64,000 nt of DNA from Trichodelitschia bisporula (lineage: Eukaryota > Ascomycota > Dothideomycetes > Phaeotrichales > Phaeotrichaceae), in contig ML996705.1 in assembly GCA_010356995.1 (NCBI GenBank), positions 248,001-312,000 of the forward strand, written 5' to 3'. The notes under the pieces are model-generated. The model had not been told where the DNA came from, did not search any database, and saw only the letters and a program-made list of their open reading frames with translations. Positions 53,901 through 63,811 of the stretch are shown one piece after another (the first letter of the stretch is position 1; each line of letters opens with the position of its first letter). The translations under genes were made by a program, and so were the position numbers.

Positions 53901-54067
53901 AAGACGGGGCGAGCGGGTTCCGTGAGCCACGGGTTAGGTCTCGCGATGGAGCTCAGCCGGCTCAGGGGGCGTCATCAGCTGCCCAAGGAGCGCGGACGTC
54001 GATTCGGTTCGCTGATACGGAAACGCCGCGGTTGAGGTGGGGAGAGGATGTTGGGAGGAAGAAGTAG
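50975..54067 (+). CDS. NHA1: Plasma membrane Na+(K+)/H+ antiporter NHA1
   Basis: This fungal Nha1/Sod2-type cation/proton antiporter exports Na+ and K+ and helps set pH and salt tolerance. A single exon gives 1030 aa. About a dozen membrane helices fill the first 450 residues. The transport motifs are CVTATDPVLASSVVGKGKFA and LLSAESGCNDGMAFPF. The long cytosolic tail is typical of fungal Nha1. It holds NWMDRLPRIQSRSKSSMSMR soon after the last helix, two LVLEDxDGN/IIVEDEDGE motifs, and two ETxAxRRRRxAA motifs (GETAAQRRRREAA and GETMAERRRRQAALGL). The tail is rich in S/T and acidic residues and likely controls activity. Length matches the long fungal forms. Confidence 0.95.
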   Translation: MAWEHLEVNRPHLVYIILGGFTSLFMLCSSVFKERFYIGEATVATICGIIFGPLAANLINPDDWGNTDQITLEFCRIVLVVQCFAVGVELPKSYMEKHWKSVTMLLIPVMTFGWLMTSLFVWWLFRSHLNWLDSLAIAACVTATDPVLASSVVGKGKFAKRVPKHLRDLLSAESGCNDGMAFPFIYLAIYTIRYKHEPSHLALHWFCYTILYECVFGAIFGVVIGYAARRAIRLAHERDLIDRESFLVFYFVLALFCAGSGSILGMDDLLIGFACGVGFSNDGWFQEKTEEAHVSNVIDLLINLAFFVYFGTIIPWSQYSSAVIGTSAWRLVVLAIFVLLFRRIPIMMMLKPVIPDIKTWREALFAGHFGPIGVGALFVAILARAELETESTTPLAKLPEPGFEHMNIIELIWPITSFLVICSIVVHGSSIAVFTLGKHINTLTLTFSYTQGVEEGPNWMDRLPRIQSRSKSSMSMRRPEDTESSMDEKPEGAFSLPTDFLRRQKEPEQGGSRPSSVRPHRRKKWDAGIGPGGPISQSAIAPQPRNLDHSDVPDSHPTDSETLAVHSEEMQGGGERRTSAVAQEAYLEGSQLVLEDSDGNVLAVRDMNADEPAKERERHAKKESKKAASSNLVDEAENKEKEAEESDSVPQLKAPEAPASAWRNMQKRMESFSGLRKHEDNTAGPSNKGQRKRGPALAYQFGNTIIVEDEDGEVLKKYDIPATNRPGPARPGSFADPTRALQRMGTWVGLGGEAQGKDATATAAEPKREEDDDDHRIRFKAGGRRMSKAEFIEQIQTLDPKARARAIAASDAPEAVKREAVVETGAAIAKPAPAHATASSSSSDAGRPISPEGLATTESATDIPFHPIGQTLANFSMEGRGETAAQRRRREAATSIGPTSDEDDERPGRAAERPAVSQRRLSPKTAPASGSFSVGTSAGKQPANFLEEGETMAERRRRQAALGLSKDDDSSSSDEEDGASGFREPRVRSRDGAQPAQGASSAAQGARTSIRFADTETPRLRWGEDVGRKK

Positions 54068-54828
54068 GTGGCATGAGCATGATAAAAGGTGTACGACAGG
54101 GGGCTGGGGACACAGGTTGGGCACTGGCGGAGGTAGGGTGGGGTCATGCCGTGACAACGTTATGGGGTTGCATGGGTATGGTGATCTGCATGATCCATCT
54201 TGGGCGGTTCGTCTGAAATTTGCTTTGCTTGTGGCCACGACATGAAGGGAATTTGTTAAGAGCCGTGCTGGTGGCCACAATCTTTAGAGGTCACTCTATA
54301 GAAGGGGTGGCAGTGATAGACTGCGTTACGTTTGCTCGTACATATCGCTACAGCGCGATCTGTAGCCTTAGAGGCAAGACTTCATTATTTTACTCGAGTT
54401 TGGTTCCTCAGTCTCGTTTCACGGAGTGATGTTGAGCGTCACACATGGGACATTTGCACGGCTAGCTGCTTAGCATGTGAGGCTCGGCAATGTTACTGTA
54501 CGGTACTGTACCAACCGCTTGAGCTGAGTTGCTGTCTGGATAGAACTACCTGAAACAGTAGAGCTTTCATCGGTGATGCCTCCGTAGCCTGCTGCGCCAC
54601 CGTTCAATCTTCGTCAGCCACAGCCTTGGACCCCTATTATCAGCCCCGCACCCCACCGCCACTCCATGCGCTCGCAAAGTCTTTGCGCTGACAACACTAA
54701 ATCACCCCGCTCTCCAGCTTTTGTCGCAATCGCTCATTTCGCCAGACGAGATATCTCTCCACAAAATCCTTTCTTCCCAACCAACTTCAACTCCCCGCCT
54801 TTCCCCGTCTTGAACTTCATACCTCACA
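54068..54828. other. Intergenic region NHA1 to HEM3
   Basis: About 760 bp with no gene. The left part is NHA1 3' UTR and the right part a CT-rich leader of HEM3. Confidence 0.5.
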
Positions 54829-55938
54829 ATGGCCTCCTCCTCGCCCCCCTCCACCACGGGCACCATAACAATCGGCACACGGCGCAGTGCCCTCGCGCGG
54901 AAGCAAACCTCCTTCGTGGAAGCCGGTCTTCAAAAGGCCTGGCCGGATCAAAAGACTGCCGTCCACGCCATGGACCCACTGGGTGACCGGAATAAGGTCA
55001 CGGCGCTGTACGCTTTCAATGCGAAGAACCTGTGGACGTACGAGCTGGAAGAGCTCCTGGGCAAGGGCGAGCTGGATCTCATCGTGCACAGCCTCAAGGG
55101 TGCGTTCCTCAGCTTCACCCTTTTCGACAAGCATCGAGCTGACTGAGCAGATATGCCGACGTCCCTACCGGAGGGCATGGCCATCGGCGCCATCCTTCCC
55201 CGCGAAGACCCGCGCGACGTCCTTATTCTCCCCGCCTCGAACTCCTCGGCCCCGCGCTCCGCGCACGACATTCTTTCGTCCCTACCTGAAGGCTCCGTCA
55301 TCGGCACGAGCTCCCTGCGCCGGATCGCGCAGTTGCGCCGGCGCTACCCGCAGCTCGCGTTCGCGAACATGCGCGGTAATGTCGGTACACGGCTTGCGAA
55401 GCTGGATTCGCCGTCGGCGGAGGCCGGTGCGCCGGAGGGGGGATTCGCGGGGCTGATCATGGCTGCGGCGGGGTTGTTGCGGCTCGATCTTGGGAATAGG
55501 ATTTCGGCGTATTTATCCGGTGCGGAAGGCGGGATGTGGCATGCGGTTGGGCAGGGGGCGATTGGGGTCGAGGTGAGGGAGGATGATGAGCGGGTTAAGA
55601 AGCTGTTGGAGCCGTTGAGGTGTAGCCGCACGGAGAGGGCGTGTTATGCGGAGCGGGCGCTGATGCGCGCGCTTGAGGGGGGGTGCAGTGTGCCTATTGG
55701 GGTGGAGACGGATTGGGAGGGGGAGAAGCTGAGGCTGGATGCTGTGGTGGTGGCGTTGGATGGGACGGAGGCGGTGGAGGCGGTTGAAGTTGCTGAGGTG
55801 GGGAGTTTGGAGGAGGCGGAGGAGTTGGGGAGACGGGTTGCGGCGGTGCTGGTTGAGAAGGGGGCGGGGAAGATTTTGGATGTTATCAATGAGAAGCGGA
55901 AGGAGGATATGGTGGCGTATGCTGGTTCGGCGCCGTAG
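54829..55938 (+). CDS. HEM3: Porphobilinogen deaminase (hydroxymethylbilane synthase)
   Basis: This is the third heme biosynthesis enzyme, which polymerises four porphobilinogens to hydroxymethylbilane in the cytosol. Two exons (54829-55099 and 55151-55938) with a 51-nt intron give 352 aa. The intron splits the conserved VHSLKDMPT motif. Visible elements are IGTRRSALARKQT at the N-terminus, GTSSLRRIAQLRRRYPQL and ANMRGNVGTRLAKL (substrate-binding arginines), and LEGGCSVPIGV with the cysteine that carries the dipyrromethane cofactor. All key motifs look intact. The segment between GDRNKV and ELEELLGKGELD is somewhat diverged from yeast. Confidence 0.94.
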
Positions 55939-56148
55939 GTGGATTGGTAAAAGCTTGTTTGGATGTCTTCGGCATAGATCTCGAGGCAAGGTATGATCAA
56001 AAGATAGACATTGATGGTTTACATTTACAGTAAGATCTCCATATCCAGCGCGCCCTGTCCTCGACGCCATCAGATACGCTCCCGCTCATAACATCCGACT
56101 CCCCACCCCGCCAACCAGACCACCACCCAAAAAGCCCATGGTATCACC

Positions 56149-57396
56149 CTATCTCTCCCCGGGAACATACACCATACTCTCCACTCTCGCATACCCCTCC
56201 TGCCCGCGCGCCGGCCCCGCATTCATCCTCAACCTCTCCTCCCGTTCCCGAACCTCCGTCTCACTCTGCACAACCACACACCAACAACAACAACAAGCAC
56301 GCACCAAATCCCCGCCCACACCCCCCTCAATCCCATAAACCCGCCTCACGCTCAACCGCACCATAAGCGGGAGTATCCAATACAGCCCGCACAAGCCCCC
56401 TACTACCCCGGCTACACATCTGCCGTTCACATCGGAGTGACCCAGCATATCAGTGGCGTCTCTATGTCTCGCCTTCGCATCGAGCCGGTACGCCGTCCGC
56501 GCGTCGAGGATGCACGGACAGAACGCACCGGTGAGGCATGTGCTCGCGTCCGGGCAGCTGCCGAGCCCGTGGCTCCAGGGTTGCCGCTCCGAACTCAGTC
56601 TCATATTCGGATGCGCGATTTGGCCTGGTGCGTGGGGAAGGGGTGTTGGAGAGGAAGGCACGAAGGAGGTCGGGCTGAAGGGTGCGGCGTCCGGCTGTGG
56701 GGACTTTTTGCGAGGTTCGGGTTGGAGGGAGGCGCGTTGGTGCAGGGGGAGGGTGGCGTGGGGTTGGGTTAGGGGTTGGGGTTGGTAGGAGGCGCGGGAG
56801 GTGAGTTGCGGGGAGGGGAAGGAGGGGGATTGGGGGGAGTGTATTGCGGATTGCGGGTGTGGTTGGGGGGCGTGCGAGGCGTAGTACGCGTCTGGTGAGG
56901 CTGGTGATATCGGTGCCTGCTGTTGTTGGCCGTGGACGGGCGCGTATAGCGCTGGATGGGTCTCGGTGGGTGCGGGGAAGTTGTACGGCGATCCGGGCTG
57001 CTGCTGCGGTTGCGCTGCGTTGGCCGGATAGGTCTGCGCGGCTACGGGTGCCGGGTAATGCTGCTGGGCCGCTTGCTCAGGGTAGTGTTGTTGCGCCGCG
57101 TGCGCCGGGTACTGCTCCCGCTCCGGCACCGGGAAACCACCCGGCTCCGCATGCGCCGCATTCCACGCCTGCTCATGCTGCTCCGCCCTTCCCGCATCTA
57201 CCGTCGCCTGCCCCTCAATCCGTCTCCTGTCAGCGCCAGGTGTATCTGGCGACTCGACGATAGTGCGGTCCGGCGCGAAAGGCGCGCTGCTCGCGTCGCG
57301 CATGTCAACTGGGGTTTCGAGCCATGAGAAGCGGTTTTGTGGGTTGGGGAGTTGGGCGCGGCGGGTGTTTAGCGTTAATGGGGGTTCTTGGGGCAT
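56149..57396 (-). CDS. PLAC8-domain protein with Gln/Pro-rich N-terminus
   Basis: A single exon gives 415 aa. The first 270 residues are disordered and rich in Q, P, A and S, with imperfect repeats of the type AQQHYPEQAAQQHYPAP. The C-terminal domain is PLAC8: WSHGLGSCPDASTCLTGAFC, CILDARTAYRLDAKAR, a hydrophobic segment (VAGVVGGLCGLYWILPLMV) and the cysteine cluster ACCCCWCVVVQSETEVREREE. PLAC8 proteins in fungi and plants are membrane-associated and have been linked to metal handling, cell size and cell-surface functions, but the role of this one is unknown. It is convergent with HEM3. Confidence 0.88.
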   Translation of the reverse strand: MPQEPPLTLNTRRAQLPNPQNRFSWLETPVDMRDASSAPFAPDRTIVESPDTPGADRRRIEGQATVDAGRAEQHEQAWNAAHAEPGGFPVPEREQYPAHAAQQHYPEQAAQQHYPAPVAAQTYPANAAQPQQQPGSPYNFPAPTETHPALYAPVHGQQQQAPISPASPDAYYASHAPQPHPQSAIHSPQSPSFPSPQLTSRASYQPQPLTQPHATLPLHQRASLQPEPRKKSPQPDAAPFSPTSFVPSSPTPLPHAPGQIAHPNMRLSSERQPWSHGLGSCPDASTCLTGAFCPCILDARTAYRLDAKARHRDATDMLGHSDVNGRCVAGVVGGLCGLYWILPLMVRLSVRRVYGIEGGVGGDLVRACCCCWCVVVQSETEVREREERLRMNAGPARGQEGYARVESMVYVPGER

Positions 57397-58602
57397 CGTG
57401 CTTGTGTTGTTGGGGGTGTTGGAGGTGGTGTTGGAGGTGAGGTTGGGGTGCCCTCAGGGGCGCGTGATGGGATGTGACGAGATCGAGGGCGGCTGGGGGG
57501 TGCGGGGAGAGTCGGGGCGGTGGTGATGCGCGCGGAGGTTAGGAGTGAGGATGGAAGGTGGAGTGAGTGCGACTGAAGTGCTGGGAGAGAGTGCGCCGTC
57601 GTCGCTATGCCAGCTCGCCGCGCATGACGTTGGCAGATCTTACATGCAGGATATCGAGTGGCGGCTGCAGGCGTGCAGCGGACGAGATTGGCCCCTTGCC
57701 GGGGGGTGAGTGAGGCTGTGAAGAGGGACGACAGCGAAGCGTACGAAGGTGTTCTGTCAGTTGTCACTGTGCGTGAGTTGCGGCTTAATATGGCTCTGAT
57801 TCTGAGATGTTGACGTATGTTGTGCTCGGTGTGTACGTCGACCGTCAAGCATGCGGTCAGCAATACGGCCTGTTGTGTTGCGGACCGTTGGGTGTCCTCG
57901 GCTTCATTTCCCCGAGGCGGAGCGTCAGGCCAACCACTTCGCCCGCTTTTTGTGGATGGCAATGTGCACGATTCGCGCGAGAGAGCGGTATGCGATGCAT
58001 CAGGCGAGAAGCTGACAGTAGATCAGATATATTCCATTTTCAACCCGCCCTCCTCTACCATCACCGTCAAAAAGCGCCCATTGTCCAATCTCTGCGGACA
58101 TATATATCCTCCGTCACACACGCAGAAGTGAACCCAAAGACAGCGAAGATCCCTCGTGATATCCCATCCTAAAATTGACTCCTCATCCTGATTTTCCACC
58201 CACGATGCGCCTCGCCGCACGAGCGAACCTCTCGATACTGACAGCAAGGAAAGCGAAGGAGCAAAGACTGAGAACCCAAAGGTGCCGCCGGTGTGCAGCC
58301 GTTGACGGCCGCGCCAAAATGCTATCATTCAAAATGCACGCCTGCCGGAGATGACGCCTTCGTCCATCTGAGCGTCTCGATGTTCAACCATCCAGACACA
58401 CCGCACGTCCCGTTGCTAGGCCAAGAGCAGTTAAAACCAACGCTCAACTCAAAGAAACACCCAAAGATAGCGTATGCTAGACCCAAACAACAGGTATAAG
58501 GAATATGTCAAGAGACCCAACCGGCATAGATACGCACATCAAGTCCCTACGCAGATGCAAACTCGGCAAATGACATCCAAAAGATGCACAGTTCTAAGAA
58601 CG
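57397..58602. other. Intergenic region PLAC8 gene to STE50
   Basis: About 1.2 kb with no supported gene. It includes the upstream region of the PLAC8 gene and the 3' UTR of STE50. Confidence 0.5.
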
Positions 58603-60276
58603 CTACAATACCCCTCCGGGTAGCTGGACGGCTCCACCAGCAAACCTTCCGCCGTCATTTGGCCCTTGGCCTGGAGAAGCACTTGTGGGCGGCTGGCTGA
58701 TGGTTTGGACGCTTCCCTCCATCGGACTGGCGTGCTTCCTTAGCATGAACATAGGCTTCCTCCCCTCTCGGTCCAGTTGCTTGAAGAGTATCAGAGGCCG
58801 TTCGTTGAGACCGAGACACCGTTCCTGGTCACCGTGTACGATGTACAAGGCATATTGTCGCCAGTCGGCCGTGATGTTATATTTTTTCAATGCCACAGGG
58901 AGCACCTTGTGGCACGGATCGTCGATACTGACACGGAACGACTTGAAGATTTCGACCTGCGGATTGGAGGAGCCCGGAGTCCCTCCTCCGCTCCCGCCGC
59001 CGCCCGAGGCTGAAGCTTGCGTATTTGAAGTGCTACCCGTACCTGCAGAGCTCTCTCTTAGCAGACCTGGTGTTGCAGAACCCGGCGCAGACCCTGCGGA
59101 TAGCGGTGGATCTCTGGTCGAGGCAGAGCGCTCGGGAAGAACGGTCGAGGTGTTGGAGTACTGCGAAGTCCACGTGTTCTCCGATTCCCGCGGGAAGGAC
59201 CGTGCCGGTGGGCCTGCGGAATTCGGTGGTGCATAGGCGGGCGACGTGGGAGAGGGCTGGCTTGGTGAGCCCGTATCGCGCATAGACGCCGTAAGGTGTG
59301 TGGAAGCAGCCATAGCGGCGGCTGAAGGATCGAGACTTGAGGTATCCTGTAATGTGCGTCCTTCAGGAATCGTGGTGGGAGAAGGGTTCTTGGGTCCGGA
59401 GCCGCTGAGAAAGAGGCGCTTCGTGGAGAACTTGCGGGAAAGCCCGCTGGATTTTATCTCGGGCGCGGGATGGTGGTCTTCCGGCTTGATGGGTAAAGGC
59501 TGCGACCGATCTTTTGCCTGCTTGATCAACGGAAGGACATCTTCGCGAAGCTTTCTGTTTTCTTCCGCCAGGCGGACGAGATCGTCTTTCAAAAGACGCA
59601 TATCCGCGTCGCGATCTTTAATGATGCGGATGATGCGTGCAATGTCGTCTTGCGTAGGGGCGGTTTCCTGCGTCTCTTCGGCCGCTGCAAAGTCAGCAAG
59701 CGACGTAAGACGGGACCCTGCAACTTACATAACGGGATGTAGTGCTCCGGCTCTATAGGGATATTTTGCTTCACCTTGAGCTCGTATACGCCTTTCAAAA
59801 TTGTGAGGCGGTGACCGATACTCTGGATGCCAATCTCTTTCAAATCGGAATGCACCAGGGCAACAAGCGCGTCGCCAGCAATGGATTCGTCTGCGTCAAA
59901 GAATCAGCATTGCATGAAGACATGATCACAGAAGCCAGGCGCCTCAGATGGAAAGCAGCCTATATGACATACCTATAAAGCTATCGGCGTATTGCGGGAG
60001 GCCCAGAGAGGACACAAAATCGGAGCATTGCTCAGGAGTCCAATCTGTAATGAGGCCGCTTGGGGAGACAATGTCTCGCGCAAAGCCCTGGCCATGGGGG
60101 GAGGGTGGTTCGCGATGGAAGAAGGACGTCGGGGTCTGTTCCGTGGATGGAGCCTCCGAGTCGGTAGGCGAAGACTCGAAATCGGGCGGCAGTGAGGGGG
60201 ACATGACAACGCTTCGCTCGTACTCGTCGTCGGCGTCTGAATCTTCGTGGTAGCCTGTCGTCATGTAGGACGCCAT
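58603..60276 (-). CDS. STE50: STE50 adaptor (SAM and Ras-association domains)
   Basis: This is the adaptor that binds the MAPKKK Ste11 and links it to Cdc42/Ras signalling in mating, filamentation and osmostress. Three exons (59973-60276, 59729-59890, 58603-59684) join in frame to 515 aa with introns of 82 and 44 nt. The SAM domain runs from about residue 75 to 140 (WTPEQCSDFVSSLGLPQYAD, then SDLKEIGIQSIGHRLTILKG). A short coiled coil follows (LVRLAEENRKLRED), then a Ser/Pro-rich linker of about 180 residues. The Ras-association domain is at about residues 397-480 (EIFKSFRVSIDDPCHKVLPV and GLNERPLILFKQLDREGRKP). There is no SH3 tail, unlike basidiomycete homologues. Confidence 0.93.
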
Positions 60277-61206
60277 GGCAGGCGTTCGTCGCGAAGGATT
60301 ACAACCTCCACTTGCGCCTTACTCAACCGATGCAGCCAAGTGTCCCGAGAATAACAAGGTTGCTACGCAGAGAGGAGAGCGTTCAAGATTGTTTGGCCGG
60401 AAGTGCGGGTGGGCGCTTCAAACGCAGGCGAGGAGGGGGTAGGCGTTGCGCCGCAATGGGCATGGGGGAAGCGACTTGAGGCTGACGTGTCAAAGGATGT
60501 TTGCTCGACGTTCGAAGGAAGGAATGAGGTGAAGACCAGGTAGCGATGGCGGGACGTAGATGAAGTGTGGGGTGGGGGTGCTTGCGAGTGTGGGGAGGTT
60601 TGATGTGGGGAGGTAGAGGTTTNNNNNNNNNNNNNNNNNNNNNNNNNNNNNNTGGTGAGGCGGGGGGGTGGTGGTGGTGAGAGACTAGGCGGGAGTGGGA
60701 GAGGCGAAGTCAGCTCGAAGAGGAGAGAGAAGTGCGACAAGAGCCTCTGGCTGGTCCAACAGACTGCCAGGGGCGGCTATCGGCTGGTTCGCCCGAGTAT
60801 CCGTCTGGATTGGCTAGGCTGCATTGGTTAGGAGGAGATAATAGACGCGCGGATGGATCTTCCCCCTTGCCCATTTTCCCCATTCTCCGCCGTTGTTCTG
60901 CGGGTGGTTGTTAGCTCCATCATCTCCTCCGGTGCTCCTTATTGTACCTGGTTCGGCTCTGCTATCACATCTTTGTTTCCATCCCGCAACCCCCACCACC
61001 ACAAACAACGCCATCCAACAAAAAACACTCTCTGTTCACAGACACCTCTTTTATCCCATATGCGCACATAGCCGCTTGACGCACTCCTCCGACCCCTTTA
61101 TCGCTAGGGCGCTTCACCCTCCCGAGTTACACGCAACAAGCACGCCAGTGTCCAATATACACACGCTCAGCGAACCATCCCGACACAACCACCGCCCCCC
61201 CTGAAA
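60277..61206. other. Divergent intergenic region with assembly gap
   Basis: About 930 bp between STE50 and the next gene, including the gap at 60623-60652 within a G-rich, purine-rich stretch. No gene is supported. Confidence 0.55.
60623..60652. other. Assembly gap (30 N)
   Basis: Thirty consecutive N bases inside a GGGGTGG-rich stretch. The true length is unknown. Confidence 1.
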
Positions 61207-61668
61207 ATGGCTTCCAATTCCGTCAAGATTCACACCTCAGACCTCCCTCGGCCTTCGCGTCAGGGTGGGAATACTTCAGCACCGCACGTCCAAAGCACCA
61301 TCATGAAAGCCTTGCTGCAGTCCGACTCGGTTCCTGTCATTGAACACGCCATTATGCACGAACTGGCCGCCTCGGGATGGTCATCCAACCTTCGTGCTTA
61401 CGTCCAGGCTCTCGTTCGCAGCGGCGAGTGTCGCAGCTATGAAGAAATCATGCAACGTGTCCTTGCCGCCATTCACGTTGACACCGAGTCGAAGAAGGAC
61501 ATCCCCAACGGAAAGAACGCCAACGGAACAACAGAGCTTAGTGGTGTTGGTGGGGGGGATCCCTTGGACCCTCGCAACATCCGCGTGCCGGAGCGCGTGG
61601 TCCAGGAAGGAGTCAAGGTCATTCGCGGCGAGCTCGACAAGGTGTGCACGGTGGTCATCGACGACTGA
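61207..61668 (+). CDS. Small conserved-looking hypothetical protein
   Basis: A single exon gives 153 aa. The core (STIMKALLQSDSVPVIEHAI, then MHELAASGWSSNLRAYVQAL and YEEIMQRVLAAI) is predicted to be all-helical and looks like a compact protein-interaction domain. A Gly/Asn-rich linker follows, then a C-terminal helix, PERVVQEGVKVIRGELDKVC. It has no signal peptide or membrane segment. A CT- and AC-rich leader just upstream supports expression. I do not recognise the family and give no function. It might be a subunit of a chromatin or transcription complex, but that is only a guess from its size and helicity. Confidence 0.7.
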   Translation: MASNSVKIHTSDLPRPSRQGGNTSAPHVQSTIMKALLQSDSVPVIEHAIMHELAASGWSSNLRAYVQALVRSGECRSYEEIMQRVLAAIHVDTESKKDIPNGKNANGTTELSGVGGGDPLDPRNIRVPERVVQEGVKVIRGELDKVCTVVIDD

Positions 61669-62155
61669 TAGTTGTGGGATGGATTCATCATTGCGATGTG
61701 AACGTGACGCCGCCGGGTACGGCTTTTACAACTTTCGGTCAAGTCTCGGCGAGAGTATCATGACCAGCCCGATGCAACTGTAGTCCAGCGGGACATCTTC
61801 CGGTAGCCTCGACACCGGCATTACGGAGCCTTACGTGTCTCCACATATGGATGGGATGGATATGGATTGGGAAGACAAAGGCTCAGTTTGGTCGAGCCTG
61901 GATTATGCTTGGCTAGAGGAACTTCTTGTCGCAGGAATCTGGTCTCTGGAAGTCAAGGCTGTGATCTGTAGTGGGCACTCTGGGTATCATGAAGGAATCG
62001 AGCGCCACTTGGAACTGGCAGTTTTTAATGTGTATCTCTCGCATTCGCTCCATTCACGCTAGAAGTACAGAAACAAGAAGCGCCACTAGATCCATGCATA
62101 CGGTGGAGGTATTCATGCTCACACCCACTATCGGAAATTACCAAGCTTTTGGCAG
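61669..62155. other. Intergenic region, no supported gene
   Basis: About 490 bp between convergent genes, probably both 3' UTRs. Confidence 0.55.
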
Positions 62156-63016
62156 CTACTTGCTGTCCTTGCTGTCCTTACTGTCCTCGCTGTCCTTGTT
62201 ATCCTTGCTGTCCTCGCCACCTTCAGGGCCAGTGCCTTTCGCGGTTTCGGGCTAAACAACAGTTAGCGGTAGCTCTTCCCACAATGGATTGATACACACT
62301 GGTCCTCATACCTGGGGACGGTCAGGCTTGATGGTTCCCTTGACCTTCGCCGAATCAACGGTGCCTTCACCCTTGCGGCTCTTGTCGGTATTCTCCGAGA
62401 CGTCGGACGAGTGCTTGGTGTCGGTGTTGGAATTGCCAGCCTGCTTCTTGCCACCCATTTCATCACCCTCACCGGAGCTCACGCCCTCGCCGACCTTGGT
62501 GCCGTAGCCGCTGTCAATGCGCTTTTTGTGGCCTTTGGCATCGACTTCAGACTTGTGGTCATCTGTATCCTCCTTGTTGGTCGGGCCTTTATTGCTGGGT
62601 GCGCCCTCCTCTGTGCCACTCGGAGAGTCTTTCGGCGCCCCCTTCTCCTTGGGATGATCCGGCACCTGCTTTTCCGGCTTCAGGTCATGAGGATCATGGC
62701 CATGAGGCTTTGTCGACGTGTCGCCAGAGTTGAGAATCATGAAGACACCAGGGACCGACACGCCCACAGCGGCAAGCAACCTGAAATGCAGAAGTAAGCG
62801 ACGCACTGCGCTGTAACAGGAAAGTGTCAATCCATTGCAAGGGAACACTTACCATGGGAGGTCACTGCTGGCCTGACGCATCGCAGGGGAGCTAGAGGAG
62901 CTGGCATACTGGCGGGCAGCGCAGCGGCGAACGACAGGCGTGCGAAGGAAGCTGGCAGGACGGACAAGGCTGGCAGAGGAAGGCATACGCAAGGCTGCCG
63001 TTCTTAAAGAAGCCAT
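62156..63016 (-). CDS. Mitochondrial-type membrane protein with Asp/Ser/Lys repeat tail
   Basis: Three exons (62853-63016, 62312-62780, 62156-62251) join in frame to 242 aa with introns of 72 and 60 nt. The N-terminus (MASLRTAALRMPSSASLVRP) and following residues are rich in R, A and S with no acids, which is a clear mitochondrial presequence. One hydrophobic segment follows at about residues 55-70 (LLAAVGVSVPGVFMIL), probably an inner-membrane anchor. The rest is very hydrophilic and rich in K, D, G, E and S. The third exon encodes short DSK/DSED repeats ending in DSKDSKDSK. The layout resembles fungal-specific inner-membrane proteins of unknown role. No domain was recognised. Confidence 0.75.
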
Positions 63017-63811
63017 TATGAAGCTGTTGAATGCGCAATTGAGAGAATGTGAATAAAGCAGTTGGGGTATGTACGGTGGTTTGGGGGGGGACAATGGGTT
63101 TACAGGTGTGCAGTTTGGTGAAGTTGATGGAGTAGAACTGGTGGAACCAGCTTGGAAGAAGCCACCCAGCAAGTCCCGCAGGGCAAGCCAGGCACGACCC
63201 ATCATGCTCGCGTCATCCGGCGTCTTCACCCGAGGTTGCCAAGCAGTACGGGTTCGTTAACCAACATCTAGATATCTGTTTACTTTCCTCCTATTTCAGT
63301 TAAGCCACCGCTATCCGAATCGATCCTCCTCCCCCAGAGCTGGGGAATCCGTGCACCGCCTGTGGCTGAGAAAGAAACCCCGCAGACGACAACCAAGTGG
63401 GAAAGCTACCACCGGCTCCCACTCGCGCCTTCCTAGAAGTCGACTTTCCTCTCCCCCCACCAGCAGACAATATCACCGTCGCGTCTTGGTCATAAGGCGT
63501 TACGTGATCATCTCTTCACAGGCACTTGAACTAGACCTCACCTCGTATCTTTCGCACCACTTCTTCAGGCTGTTTGTTTGCCCCGCACTTCCTAGCCTGG
63601 CTTTCCACAAACATTCACCATACAGCACCCGTCACCGAACCGCCTGCTTACCCGTGTCTTCGCTTGGCGCACATCTCTTGGACTGTATACCGTACGTAGA
63701 GTACAAAGCTTACCTAGTGAATCTGCTCACCTTCACCTAGTGTCTGGCAGCATTCCCCGAGCCGCCGTTTCGCAAGCCACCCGAAAGGCACGTCTGAACT
63801 AGATATCCAGC
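63017..63811. other. Divergent intergenic region
   Basis: About 795 bp with no supported gene, shared by the mitochondrial-type protein and the CAND1-like gene. Confidence 0.5.

Noticed and set aside
50978-53930. Several antisense frames opposite NHA1
   Set aside because: All are shadows of a long conserved coding sequence.
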